A stretch of DNA of 25,974 nt from Corynebacterium tuberculostearicum (GCF_030503735.1 NZ_CP073097.1:1-25974); one strand, 5' to 3'; shown: positions 14,092 to 20,906, counted from the stretch's first letter. The notes: generated by a model from the letters alone, not told the origin. Numbers and translations: made by a program.

Positions 14092-14174
14092 AGATCCCTT
14101 CTTAGGGTGGAGACTCTTTATGTCCGAGGAGCTTCTCACTCGCTACCAACACGCGCTGCGATGAACGCCATCGA

Positions 14175-14206
14175 GGTCCACGGATAAACACGCTTATCCG
14201 TGGACC
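14175..14206 (+). terminator. Terminator-like hairpin after the secreted-protein gene
   Basis: Perfect 13-bp arms, GGTCCACGGATAA and complement, enclose a 6-base loop and are followed by TTATCTTTG. The T tract is weak. No gene is visible between 14092 and 14361. Confidence 0.6.
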
Positions 14207-14361
14207 TTATCTTTGCTTCATCCGCGTCCCAACGCTCGCCGTTGTCGCGTGCTTACCTGCTTAATCCGCCAATCGCTCGCGCGTTTGTCTGCCTGACGCA
14301 AGCACCTATTTCCGCGCCAGCGCAGCCTGATTGCCCGCCAGGTTTTGGACTATCAGGCCTA

Positions 14362-14797
14362 TGACTGATTTTTCTTTGGAACAGTTGTCTCCAGCCTTGC
14401 GTTTGCGGTTGAAGATTCTGATAGGTCACAGTTCGCGTTGATTTCTTCGTCAATGTTCATTACTTGGCAAAAGATGATTGGTGGACGTCTTAAATCTGAC
14501 CTGCGTTTTGCGAACACGCTGACATGGAACACGTTCCCTGTCCCAGAACTCGATGAGAAGACACGCGAGCGGATTATTAAGGCTGGGCAGAAAGTCCTCA
14601 ACGCTCGCGCCCTGCACCCGGAGCGCTCACTCGCGGAGCACTACAACCCGCTGGCCATGGCACCAGAACTGGTGAAAGCGCATGACGCGCTCGACCGGGA
14701 GGTCGACAAAGCGTTTGGCGCTCCGCGCAAGCTGACCACCGAGCGGCAACGCCAGGAGCTACTGTTCGCCAACTACGCGAAACTCACCAACGACTAG
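14362..14797 (+). pseudogene. C-terminal fragment of a MmeI-like restriction-modification methyltransferase
   Basis: The open frame gives TVVSSLAFAVEDSDRSQFALISSSMF, then ITWQKMIGGRLKSDLRFANT and LTWNTFPVPELDEKTRERII. The tail has ARALHPERSLAEHYNPLAM and HDALDREVDKAFGA. This is the target-recognition and C-terminal tail of large class I DNA methyltransferases such as MmeI-like enzymes. It has no start signal and matches the N-terminal remnant at 12878 as parts of one gene interrupted by a 1.27-kb insert and deletion. The gene ends normally (YAKLTND-stop) and is followed by a hairpin. Confidence 0.8.
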
Positions 14798-14812
14798 CTC
14801 AATGCTTGTTCG

Positions 14813-14847
14813 AATAGGCCGCACTCATGTCGCGGGGGCGGCCTATT
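14813..14847. terminator. Hairpin after the methyltransferase remnant
   Basis: The arms AATAGGCCGC and GCGGCCTATT are perfect over 10 bp with a 16-base loop. A possible ATG at 14827 lies in the loop, so the later ATG at 14857 is the more credible start for the next gene. Confidence 0.6.
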
Positions 14848-14856
14848 GTCGAGACC

Positions 14857-15117
14857 ATGAGCTTCCTTACCGAGTACAACGAACCCCGCGACCTGAGCCT
14901 GATTGATACTTCTCCCGCCAAGCTGGAGGGGGATTGCTACGAAGTGGCCAGCGCTTTGCGCGCCGCCGCCCGCTTTCTCGAAGTCCTCAACGAACTACCG
15001 GAGACTCCCGCAATGCGCGACTGGCAAGGCGACGCAGATGAGCTAATAAACATCGCGGCGGCGCTTACCGATGACGCCGCAGAGTTTTTCAGCGACCAAG
15101 ACTCGCAACAAAACTAA
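14857..15117 (+). CDS. Hypothetical small acidic protein
   Basis: The protein has 86 residues from the ATG at 14857 (MSFLTEYNEPRDLSL). It is acidic and helix-rich (VASALRAAARFLEVLNELP, ADELINIAAALTDDAAEFF), without signal or membrane segments. The family is unknown. It follows the restriction gene remnant on the same strand and may have belonged to that operon. No strong ribosome site is seen, so the start is uncertain. Confidence 0.5.
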   Translation: MSFLTEYNEPRDLSLIDTSPAKLEGDCYEVASALRAAARFLEVLNELPETPAMRDWQGDADELINIAAALTDDAAEFFSDQDSQQN

Positions 15118-15154
15118 CGTCGCGTGGTTATGCTCTTGGTCAGTCAGTAGTGCC

Positions 15155-15169
15155 GACATGGGGTACACC
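15155..15169 (+). repeat. GGGGTACACC repeat, copy 1
   Basis: GACATGGGGTACACC continues as CCAT, so the site is also an imperfect palindrome, ATGGG-GTACA-CCCAT. Its core is shared with 15606 and 16934. The three copies flank the NIPSNAP gene and the efflux operon. Confidence 0.5.
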
Positions 15170-15230
15170 CATCTGTACGCGCTGACCTGCGGCGTTGTGG
15201 GTTGTGCCGAGCGTGCTGCCGGAGTCCCTT

Positions 15231-15575
15231 TCAGTGTCCCTGGGGTAGGAGCGGCCGCATGAAGGTGCGCTCGTACCGCAGGACGCACCCGGACTCGTCT
15301 CGAATCCGGTCAGCGGCGATGAAGTCCGGGTGGGTGCCGAACAAGGTGCGGTACTGCTCGTAGGCAGCCAGGCTGGGGAAGCTGAACAGGGATTCCGCAC
15401 GGTCACTCACACCTTCCGCGGGTAGGTAGTACCCGTGGTGGGTGCCGCCGTGTTCGTCGACATGCCGCATCCAAGCGCGGGCGAACTGTTCAAAGGCCGC
15501 GATCTGGTCGGGGTCGATGGTGTAGTGGACGACACAGGTGATCACATCCACAACGCTAGGCCCACAGGCGCTCAT
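15231..15575 (-). CDS. NIPSNAP-family protein (dimeric ferredoxin-like fold)
   Basis: The product is 114 residues from the ATG at 15575, with AAAGG upstream. It reads VVDVITCVVHYTIDPDQIAAFEQFARAWMRHVDEHGGTHHGYYLPAEG, then SLFSFPSLAAYEQYRTLFGTHPDF and ESGCVLRYERTFMRPL. These match the NIPSNAP/Dabb-like pattern (beta strand, 'FE.FARAW...', 'H.GYY.P', 'F.S..AYE.YR'). No specific biochemical role can be assigned. It lies between two GGGGYACACC repeats, apart from the efflux genes on the same strand, which suggests it is a separately acquired module. Confidence 0.8.
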   Translation of the reverse strand: MSACGPSVVDVITCVVHYTIDPDQIAAFEQFARAWMRHVDEHGGTHHGYYLPAEGVSDRAESLFSFPSLAAYEQYRTLFGTHPDFIAADRIRDESGCVLRYERTFMRPLLPQGH

Positions 15576-15605
15576 TGGGGAGCCTTTGTCTGTGCGCCTC
15601 GTGGT

Positions 15606-15621
15606 GCACCTGGGGCACACC
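15606..15621 (+). repeat. GCACCTGGGGCACACC repeat, copy 2
   Basis: The 16 bases match copy 3 at 16934 at 15 positions. It lies between the NIPSNAP gene and the first SMR gene. Confidence 0.5.
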
Positions 15622-15650
15622 AATCTGCCTGGTTTACCTGCGGAAATGCG

Positions 15651-15980
15651 TCAGTTCGCCAAGTTGGCGCCGATTTCAACGGTGAGAACTCCGACGGCGA
15701 TGAAGAGGATGCCGAGGGCCATGGTTCGGGTGAGGGGTTCGTGGAAGATGACCCGGGCGAGGATCGCGGTGAGAGCTACGCCGGATGCTGCCCAGATGCC
15801 GTAGGCGACGCCAAGGGCCATGCCGTCGGCCAAGGCGAGACTTAAGGCGACGAACGCCACGAGATACCCCGCGATGACGCCGATGAACCATTTCTTCACC
15901 CGGCCACCGTCGGAGGCTCGTAGCGACATGGTCGCGACGACTTCGGACAAGATGGCGCCTGCGAGGAAGATCCATCTCAT
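15651..15980 (-). CDS. Small multidrug resistance (SMR) efflux subunit 1
   Basis: This 109-residue, four-helix membrane protein starts MRWIFLAGAILSEVVATMSLRASDG. The glutamate in ILSEVVAT is the conserved proton/substrate-binding Glu of SMR pumps (E13-E14 position). The segment GVAYGIWAASGVALTAILARVIF is the family signature, and helix 4 is LGILFIAVGVLTVEIGA. The ATG overlaps the stop of the second SMR gene (ATGA). Pairs of SMR genes, as in EbrAB or YkkCD, make obligate heterodimers that expel quaternary ammonium compounds or guanidinium-like cations in exchange for protons. Substrate cannot be told from sequence. Confidence 0.93.
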   Translation of the reverse strand: MRWIFLAGAILSEVVATMSLRASDGGRVKKWFIGVIAGYLVAFVALSLALADGMALGVAYGIWAASGVALTAILARVIFHEPLTRTMALGILFIAVGVLTVEIGANLAN

Positions 15981-16336
15981 GAGTTGACTCCTGCTTCCTG
16001 GGCTGCGGTTTGCTGAGCTTTCTGGGAGCCGAGTTCGACGGTGAGGACACCGCTGATGATCAGAACCATTCCAAGACCCATCACAGCAGTCAGAGGTTCA
16101 CCGAAAATCGCGGCGGATAGCACAGCGGCGAGCACGACCCCGCTGGCTCCCCAGATGCCATAGGCGACGCCGATCTGCATTCCTTCGCGCAGGCAGAAGG
16201 TGAGGAAGACGAAAGCGCCGATGTATCCGGCAGCAACCACGATGTACCAGGATGGGTGATTGAGCGCCGCCTTGAGAGACAGCGTCGCCGCCACTTCGGT
16301 AGTGATGGCACCAGCGAGCAGGAACCACTGCTTCAT
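15977..16336 (-). CDS. Small multidrug resistance (SMR) efflux subunit 2
   Basis: The protein has 119 residues from the ATG at 16336, which overlaps the stop of the tetR gene (ATGA). It reads MKQWFLLAGAITTEVAATLSLKAAL, with the conserved Glu in TTEVAAT, and IGVAYGIWGASGVVLAAVL. A polar tail (SQKAQQTAAQEAGVNS) follows helix 4. It is about ten residues longer than its partner. The paired, overlapped arrangement and the tetR gene ahead indicate a regulated heterodimeric pump. Confidence 0.92.
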   Translation of the reverse strand: MKQWFLLAGAITTEVAATLSLKAALNHPSWYIVVAAGYIGAFVFLTFCLREGMQIGVAYGIWGASGVVLAAVLSAAIFGEPLTAVMGLGMVLIISGVLTVELGSQKAQQTAAQEAGVNS

Positions 16337-16878
16337 GGGGTTGTTCCTTCGATCAGGGAGCGAATGCTGGAGACGACGGCTTCGAGATCCGCGCCGTGGA
16401 GGGTGGACACACCTGTGGCCTGGGCGCCCCAGAGTCCGTCGGCGGCGAGTCGGGCGGTGGTCAGCCTGGCTCGGGTGGCGGCGTCGAGATCGTCCGGGAG
16501 TTCGAGCCAGCGGCCCATCCGCGTAGTCCACGGTTCGGTGAGTTCGGGCCGGTACGTCGCTTGGCCCCAGATGATGAACTCGGCGCGCTTGGCGGCCCCG
16601 TGGGCGGCGACGTGAACGTAGCTCAGGAGCCGCTCGGTGGCGTTGGCGTTCTCGAGGGGCTTGCCAAGGGTGGCAGTCATGTCGTTCTCGACGTTGACCG
16701 CAGCGTGGTCGACGATCGCGGCGAGCAGTACGTCGCGGTTGCGGAAGTGATATAGCAATCCCGGTTTGGTGAGCCCGGCCTCGTGGGCCACTGCGTCAAG
16801 GGTAATGTCGCCACCCTCCGCTGCGTTCATGACGCGGAGGGCAGCTTCCAGGATCTCGGAGCGCTGACTGGTTCGCAT
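16333..16878 (-). CDS. TetR-family repressor of the SMR operon
   Basis: The protein has 181 residues. The N-terminal helix-turn-helix reads SEILEAALRVMN...DITLDAVAHEAGLTKPGLLYHFRNRDVLLAAIV, a clear TetR_N domain with the 'G.LYHFFKSKE-like' end of the recognition helix. The rest is the ligand-binding/dimer domain. The gene is first in a tetR-smr-smr operon, and the stop overlaps the SMR start. The ATG at 16878 is 11 bp from TACCA-TT-TGGTA (16890-16901), which is the likely operator. Induction by a pump substrate is the expected logic. Confidence 0.93.
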   Translation of the reverse strand: MRTSQRSEILEAALRVMNAAEGGDITLDAVAHEAGLTKPGLLYHFRNRDVLLAAIVDHAAVNVENDMTATLGKPLENANATERLLSYVHVAAHGAAKRAEFIIWGQATYRPELTEPWTTRMGRWLELPDDLDAATRARLTTARLAADGLWGAQATGVSTLHGADLEAVVSSIRSLIEGTTP

Positions 16879-16889
16879 ATAGCTAACTT

Positions 16890-16901
16890 TACCATTTGGT
16901 A
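16890..16901. promoter_or_regulatory. Candidate TetR operator TACCATTTGGTA
   Basis: This is an inverted repeat with 5-bp arms and a 2-bp centre, directly upstream of the tetR start. Confidence 0.6.
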
Positions 16902-16933
16902 GGTGAAGCCTTCAACTGCGGGCGCTGGTAGGG

Positions 16934-16949
16934 GCACCTGGGGTACACC
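16934..16949 (+). repeat. GCACCTGGGGTACACC repeat, copy 3
   Basis: This directly repeats copy 2 (15606) with one mismatch and shares GGGGTACACC with copy 1 (15155). Copies 2 and 3 bracket the efflux operon exactly. Copy 3 is followed by the candidate res region. Confidence 0.5.
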
Positions 16950-16950
16950 C

Positions 16951-17061
16951 TAATGTGACACCTGTAAGGCCGGAGTTTTCCCCAATCGCTCCTGCGGTTT
17001 CTAGCCCCGAGCGGGCCTCCCTGGCTTGTGTCGCACTGATACAATGGCCCTAACGCGACAC
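16951..17061. other. Candidate recombination (res-like) site and leader of the recombinase gene
   Basis: GTGTCGC (17028-17034) and GCGACAC (17055-17061) form a 7-bp inverted repeat around a 20-base centre, 34 bp in total, just before the recombinase start. A related TGTGACAC lies at about 16955. Serine resolvases bind such TGTC/GACA-type inverted sites beside their own genes, so this may be both crossover site and operator. Confidence 0.5.
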
Positions 17062-17074
17062 GGAGGTTTGGGAG

Positions 17075-18139
17075 ATGGATAAGCGATTGGGGACGCTGCT
17101 TGACCATGTTGGGCGGCCAAAGAAGATCGTGGAGATTGTGCGGCTTGGCCCGAAGCAAGGTCGTATCCGTGAAGAGTGGTTCATGCCGGGAGACGCGAAG
17201 TTCGTCGAGACGAAGGTGCCGCGTGAGCGCATAGTTGAGGACGGCGGTGAAGCGTACCGCCGCTATGGGCGTAGCGACCAGGCGACTTACCTAGATTCAA
17301 GTGGTGAGCCTGCGGGCATGGTCAAAGTGATTCGCGCCTACAAAAACAAATCGCGTGTGCAGATGTTCTCTGGGGAAGATCGGTATCCGGATTCTGGCGG
17401 GTGGGGGCCGGAGGAAGAAGTTATGACGGCGAGCTTGCGGTGGGACGGAGGTAGGTCGTGGGGCAAGAAGCCGTCGAAGTACGACGAGCAGGACGCCAGG
17501 GGCGAGCTAGATAGTGACGTCGCTGCTGCGGTCGAGCCGGTTGCGAAGGACACTGTGAATGCTGCAGGCGCGGCCACTGTGGCCTACATGCGCGTGTCGA
17601 GTGAGGACCAGAATATTGACCGACAAGCTGAGGAGATTGCGCGAGCGGTCGGGACGGTGGATAGACAGTTCATCGACAAGACCTCGGCGTCGGGCCATGT
17701 CGAGCGCCCGAATCTGACAGAGTGCTTGAACTTTCTTCGCGCTGGCGATGTTCTCGTCGTGGCGAGCATCGACCGGCTCGCGCGATCCCTTGTTGATCTT
17801 CGCCGCATAGTGGACGAGGTTGTCTCCAAAGGTGCTCAAGTGCGCTTCTTGAAAGAATCGCTGGAGTTTAGCGCGGAGGGTAATGATCCGCGCTCCGACT
17901 TGATGCTGGGCATCCTCGGCTCATTCGCAGAGTTTGAACGCGCGATCATTCGCGAGCGGCAGGCGGAGGGGATCGCCGCGGCCAAAAAGCGCGGCGTCTA
18001 CAAGGGGCGCAAACCAGCGCTGACCCCGGCACAGATCGAGCGGGCGCGCGAGATGAGGGAGAGCGGGGTGGAAGTTACCGCGATTGCGCGGCACTTCGAT
18101 GTCCACCGCGCCACGATCTACCGCGCGATCAAAGAGTAG
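17075..18139 (+). CDS. Serine recombinase/resolvase with a long unknown N-terminal domain
   Basis: The protein has 354 residues from the ATG at 17075, with GGAGG upstream. Residues from about 168 on are a resolvase: VAYMRVSSEDQNIDRQ with the nucleophilic Ser, DVLVVASIDRLARSL, GILGSFAEFERAIIRERQAEGI, and a C-terminal Hin-like helix-turn-helix, GRKPALTPAQIERAREM...VTAIARHFDVHRATIYRAI. Typical resolvases of this type have about 180-200 residues. The first 165 residues (GRPKKIVEIVRLGPKQGRI...YRRYGRSDQATYL...) are charged, are not recognised and end in a flexible linker. They could be a separate domain or an old gene fusion. The gene lies beside an efflux operon with short repeats around it. Confidence 0.9.
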   Translation: MDKRLGTLLDHVGRPKKIVEIVRLGPKQGRIREEWFMPGDAKFVETKVPRERIVEDGGEAYRRYGRSDQATYLDSSGEPAGMVKVIRAYKNKSRVQMFSGEDRYPDSGGWGPEEEVMTASLRWDGGRSWGKKPSKYDEQDARGELDSDVAAAVEPVAKDTVNAAGAATVAYMRVSSEDQNIDRQAEEIARAVGTVDRQFIDKTSASGHVERPNLTECLNFLRAGDVLVVASIDRLARSLVDLRRIVDEVVSKGAQVRFLKESLEFSAEGNDPRSDLMLGILGSFAEFERAIIRERQAEGIAAAKKRGVYKGRKPALTPAQIERAREMRESGVEVTAIARHFDVHRATIYRAIKE

Positions 18140-18162
18140 CGAAGCTAGTAACTTTAACTCTG

Positions 18163-18189
18163 CCGACACCAGTCGGTTGGTGTAACACC
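18163..18189. terminator. Hairpins after the recombinase gene
   Basis: CCGAC-ACCA-GTCGG and the overlapping GGTGT-A-ACACC lie 24-50 bases after the stop, without a T tract. They may end transcription or be the right boundary of the recombinase module. TGCCGACA here also starts the copy 1 repeat region at 15151. Confidence 0.4.
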
Positions 18190-18210
18190 CCCCACCATAC
18201 GAGCTACCAA

Positions 18211-18269
18211 TGAACTGGCCCCCGAAAGTTGGACTGGTTTAATTCTAGGTGGTTAGGGTTTCAAGGGCC
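18211..18269. mobile_element. IS3-family end remnant
   Basis: TGAACTGGCCCCCGAAAGTT followed by GGACTGG resembles the IS3 left end at 2308 (TGAACTGCTCCCCATTAGTT, then GGACTGAG). It is cut by the IS6 copy at 18270, and no transposase sequence remains. Confidence 0.55.
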
Positions 18270-19114
18270 GGTGCTGTTGCAAAGTTGGGCGGAGAGCCGA
18301 GACGACCCAGTTTCTCATTTCCTGATGGCCGCTGCGTGCCGGCGTTCTCAGGCCGTCTCGAAGACCCGGTTGACGATCACCGCGTCCGGATTGGGGTGCC
18401 CATAAGTAAACATCGTGCCCTGACCTTTCCGTAATGAATGCATCGCTTCCATCCCTTTCAACGTCCGGTAGGCAGACGTCCGATTTTTGAACGCCCCCTT
18501 CGGTCCCAGGATTCGTTTCAACCGGCCATGATCTCCCTCGAGAACGTTGTTCAGGTATTTCACCTGACGGTGCTCCACCGTCTGAGGGCAGATTCCCTCC
18601 GCCTTCAGCTCGGAGATCGCCTTGACCAGGGAGGGTGCCTTATCTGTATCAATTACCCGCGGGGACCCGGCTGTCGTATTCGATCGCAGCGTCTTGGCCA
18701 GGAAACGCTTGGCCGCAGCCACATTCCGTTTTGGTGAGAGGTAGAAGTCTAAGGTCTGCCCACCGGCGGTAATAGCCCGGTAGAGATAGCACCACGTGCC
18801 GCCGACCCGAATATAGGTCTCATCCACCCGCCAGGATCGGGCCTGCCAGTCGGGTACCTGCCGGTACCACCGAGTGTGCTTATCCAGCTCAGGGGCGTAT
18901 TTCTGCACCCAGCGGTGAGAATCGTGGTGTGATCGACTGGCACACCCCGCTCGGTCATCATCTCTTCGAGATCGCGGTAGCTCACCCCGTAGCGGCAGTA
19001 CCACCGCACCGCCCACAGGATGATGTCACGGGGGAAATGCCGACCGGAGAAGATGCCCATGGCCGTGATTATTTCACGCCGGTCTTTCTACTGCCCCAAC
19101 TTTGCAACAGCACC
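18270..19114 (-). mobile_element. IS6-family insertion sequence, IS1628-like, copy 2 (845 bp)
   Basis: Terminal inverted repeats GGTGCTGTTGCAAAGTTGGG lie at 18270 and, complemented, at 19095-19114. Length and translated products are identical to copy 1 (928-1772), in the opposite orientation. Flanking octamers CAAGGGCC and GAGGAAAC do not match each other or those of copy 1 in either orientation. On a circle the two copies bracket the TOMM segment (19115 through the ends to 927) on one side and the plasmid backbone on the other. Confidence 0.93.
18348..19060 (-). pseudogene. IS6-family DDE transposase, frameshifted (copy 2)
   Basis: This is the same split transposase as copy 1. MGIFSGRHFPRDIILWAVRW opens at 19060, and the catalytic part with RVDETYIRV, VIDTDKAPS and NNVLEGDHGRLK is in another frame ending at 18348. 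The break has the same bases (ATTCTCACCGC) as copy 1. The shared lesion means that one copy was made from the other after the mutation, or that the mutated form still moves, for example with transposase supplied by an intact element. Confidence 0.85.
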
Positions 19115-19122
19115 GAGGAAAC

Positions 19123-19641
19123 TCACCTTCCAAGCTGTTTGCGTCGCTCGTGGGCAACTCGCAGGCGCTCTGCGCGTTCGGTGCGCTGGTCATCTTCGAT
19201 CTGGTCCAGAGCTTCTTCTTCGTCACTGCTGATACCCGACAACGCATAGATCACCGCTGTCAGCACACCGGCAATCGGGAACGCGAGCCAAACGTATGGC
19301 ACCTGGAGTACGAAGAGCCCAACGAAAAAGACGAGCAGTGCTCCGAGCCAGAGCGCTCCGAGGGTGGCATCCAGTCGCTTCTTTCTGGCCATCGTGCGGT
19401 CGAGCTCGGATAGATCCACCTGAGGTTGGAGGCGTCGTGCGGTCTGGTTTTCGTTGCCGGCGACGGGAAGATCACCGAGTATTGCCTCTAATTCTCCTCG
19501 GGTGCGGGCACTGGCTGCTTGCGACGTCCTTTGCTCGAATTCCCCGATGGAAAGATAGCCGTCTGCGAAAAGCGTGCCAAGCCTGTCAAGCGCCTCGTTG
19601 CGCTGTGCATCGCCGATTCGGACTTCGTTTCCTGGCCCCAC
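19123..19641 (-). CDS. DUF1707 (SHOCT-like) membrane protein
   Basis: The protein has 172 residues from the GTG at 19641, chosen for the AGGAGG four bases upstream. The N-terminus VRIGDAQRNEALDRLGTLFADGYLSIGEFEQRTSQAASARTRGELEAILGDLP is a DUF1707 domain, common in actinobacteria. After a linker come two helices (LGALWLGALLVFFVGLFVL and YVWLAFPIAGVLTAVIYAL) and a charged coiled tail. It could be a membrane-associated regulator, but the function is unknown. It is divergent from the methyltransferase gene, with 160 bp between the starts, and only 8 bp from the IS end. Whether it belongs to the TOMM pathway is unclear. Confidence 0.85.
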   Translation of the reverse strand: MGPGNEVRIGDAQRNEALDRLGTLFADGYLSIGEFEQRTSQAASARTRGELEAILGDLPVAGNENQTARRLQPQVDLSELDRTMARKKRLDATLGALWLGALLVFFVGLFVLQVPYVWLAFPIAGVLTAVIYALSGISSDEEEALDQIEDDQRTERAERLRVAHERRKQLGR

Positions 19642-19801
19642 GTTGCCTCCTAGCAATTCGGTTGTCTCACGGTACTGAGATCATGGTAAGAACCGTACCG
19701 GACAAATGGCGACGGTTTTTAGGGGATCAATTCCTTTCCAAATGTAAAATGATGATCGCAAGGTTCGAGATACCGCCATCGGCTTTGGTAAGGGGGATTC
19801 G
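19642..19801. promoter_or_regulatory. Divergent promoter region, DUF1707 / methyltransferase
   Basis: CGGTAC (19670-19675) and GTACCG (19695-19700) form an inverted repeat 19 bp apart, a possible operator between the divergent genes. AAGGGGG at about 19789-19795 serves as ribosome site for the methyltransferase. No clear -35/-10 pair can be named. Confidence 0.4.
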
Positions 19802-20674
19802 ATGTCGTGGTCAAAATCAACAGTCGTGGAGCACTCGCGAGGCTTCCCGGGGCTAAGGCAACGCTCAGGAGTTGTGCTGGGGCTCTTGGTGATGGCTGTG
19901 GCGGGCGGGCTCGCCGTTAGTCTGCGCCGCAAGGGCACCGACGCGCGGCACCCTTCCTCACAACCGGACCACACGGACGCAGATCAGCTCGCTGCTCGGG
20001 CACGTGAGTGGTACCGCGATCCACGAAAACTGCGGATCGCCCAAAAGCATGACGGTCCCCTTGAAGTGCGGTTCGTACGATTCACTGAAGACCGCATCCG
20101 GGAAATTGTAGGGACGGCAGAAGAGCTAGAAGTCTGGGATATCGGATGCGGCGAAGGATTGCTTGCCGGGCGAATCTCTCAACGGTATTCCGAACTCAGC
20201 TATACGGGTTTTGACCCACACCCCCGCGACAACGCAGCCCGGGCCGGCGCTGATGGCAAGGCGCATCGCTTTATCGAGGCGCGGGCTTCAGAAGTAGTGA
20301 ACCTGCTCGCTGCACGTGGTGGAGATGGGCCGGATATCGTGTGCTCGTCGTTAAACTTCGCACTGTGGGATAACCCCGAAGAAGAGCTGCGCCAGCTTGC
20401 GCAGGAATGCCGTGGGCGCTCCCATATCCTCATCATTGATTTGCTCCGGGCTGGTAGCGTGAAGCCGGTATTCAAGCATCTGGTGCACGCGGCGACGTTC
20501 TTCACAGACCAGTACAACGCATCGTTTACTCCTGATCGTTTGAAATCGGTTGCCGAGAGTATCGGCAGGCCCTACCAATTGCACTACTACCTCGATACCC
20601 GTTCTTCGCTACAGAAGACTGAATCGCCTCATCAAGGGTACGGATCGGTTTTCGTCCTCGCCATTGAACCCTAG
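19802..20674 (+). CDS. Membrane-anchored class I SAM methyltransferase, TOMM cluster
   Basis: The protein has 290 residues. Residues 23-41 (GVVLGLLVMAVAGGLAVSL) form a membrane anchor, followed by a catalytic domain with motif I VWDIGCGEG (111-119), then YTGFDPHP and PDIVCSSLNFALWDN. The C-terminus has HYYLDTRSSLQKTESPHQGYGSVFVLAIEP. Plantazolicin clusters contain a methyltransferase (L) that makes N-alpha,N-alpha-dimethylarginine at the first core residue. The precursor here also begins its core with Arg, so that role is the best guess. Two cautions apply: the anchor is not a feature I know for the plantazolicin enzyme, and the gene lies ahead of the precursor with its own upstream region. 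It may instead modify another small molecule or lipid. Confidence 0.7.
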   Translation: MSWSKSTVVEHSRGFPGLRQRSGVVLGLLVMAVAGGLAVSLRRKGTDARHPSSQPDHTDADQLAARAREWYRDPRKLRIAQKHDGPLEVRFVRFTEDRIREIVGTAEELEVWDIGCGEGLLAGRISQRYSELSYTGFDPHPRDNAARAGADGKAHRFIEARASEVVNLLAARGGDGPDIVCSSLNFALWDNPEEELRQLAQECRGRSHILIIDLLRAGSVKPVFKHLVHAATFFTDQYNASFTPDRLKSVAESIGRPYQLHYYLDTRSSLQKTESPHQGYGSVFVLAIEP

Positions 20675-20694
20675 GCGCGATGACTCCTTCACTC

Positions 20695-20737
20695 GTAGAT
20701 ATTTCGCATGCTTTTACTTGTAGGTATTCCGCATGCT
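20695..20737 (+). repeat. Direct repeat pair GTAGRTATTYCGCATGCT
   Basis: Copies at 20695-20712 and 20720-20737 differ at two of 18 positions and are 25 bp apart. They lie between the methyltransferase stop and the precursor promoter and could be an activator or repressor site. Confidence 0.5.
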
Positions 20738-20751
20738 ACCGCTGCAAATGG

Positions 20752-20768
20752 CCTCCTTCGGAGGAATT
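20752..20768 (+). terminator. Weak hairpin after the methyltransferase gene
   Basis: CCTCC-TTC-GGAGG is followed by AATTTTC. The stem is short and the T run is poor, so it may be a leaky terminator. Confidence 0.4.
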
Positions 20769-20854
20769 TTCAGTTATGTCTGGCTGAGAATTGGACGTTT
20801 ACCTACGTTAAATTCTGGTGAAAATTCGAGGCAATATCCGCATATTTTTTAAAG

Positions 20855-20880
20855 GTGATGTACTATCACTTTGACAGTGA
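20855..20880. promoter_or_regulatory. Overlapping palindromes in the precursor promoter region
   Basis: GTGAT-GTACT-ATCAC (20855-20869) overlaps TCACT-TTGAC-AGTGA (20866-20880), 27-52 bp before the precursor start. TACTAT at 20861 could be a -10, or TTGACA at 20871 a -35. Either way a bound regulator would cover the promoter. No dedicated regulator gene is found in the operon. Confidence 0.5.
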
Positions 20881-20906
20881 AACTACTCACACTGAAGGGA
20901 GAGAAA

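Noticed and set aside
14827..14856. Earlier ATG for the small acidic protein
   Set aside because: It lies in the loop of the hairpin at 14813-14847, so translation from 14857 is more likely.
15435..16615. Several long plus-strand frames opposite the NIPSNAP and SMR genes
   Set aside because: They are antisense shadows in high-GC DNA; the minus-strand proteins match known families over their full length.
15155..18139. Class 1 integron carrying the efflux genes
   Set aside because: There is no integron integrase, no attC-like sites and no GTTRRRY core at gene ends; the nearby recombinase is a serine enzyme.
928..19114. Target-site duplications for the IS6 copies
   Set aside because: None of the four flanking octamers match, directly or as complements.
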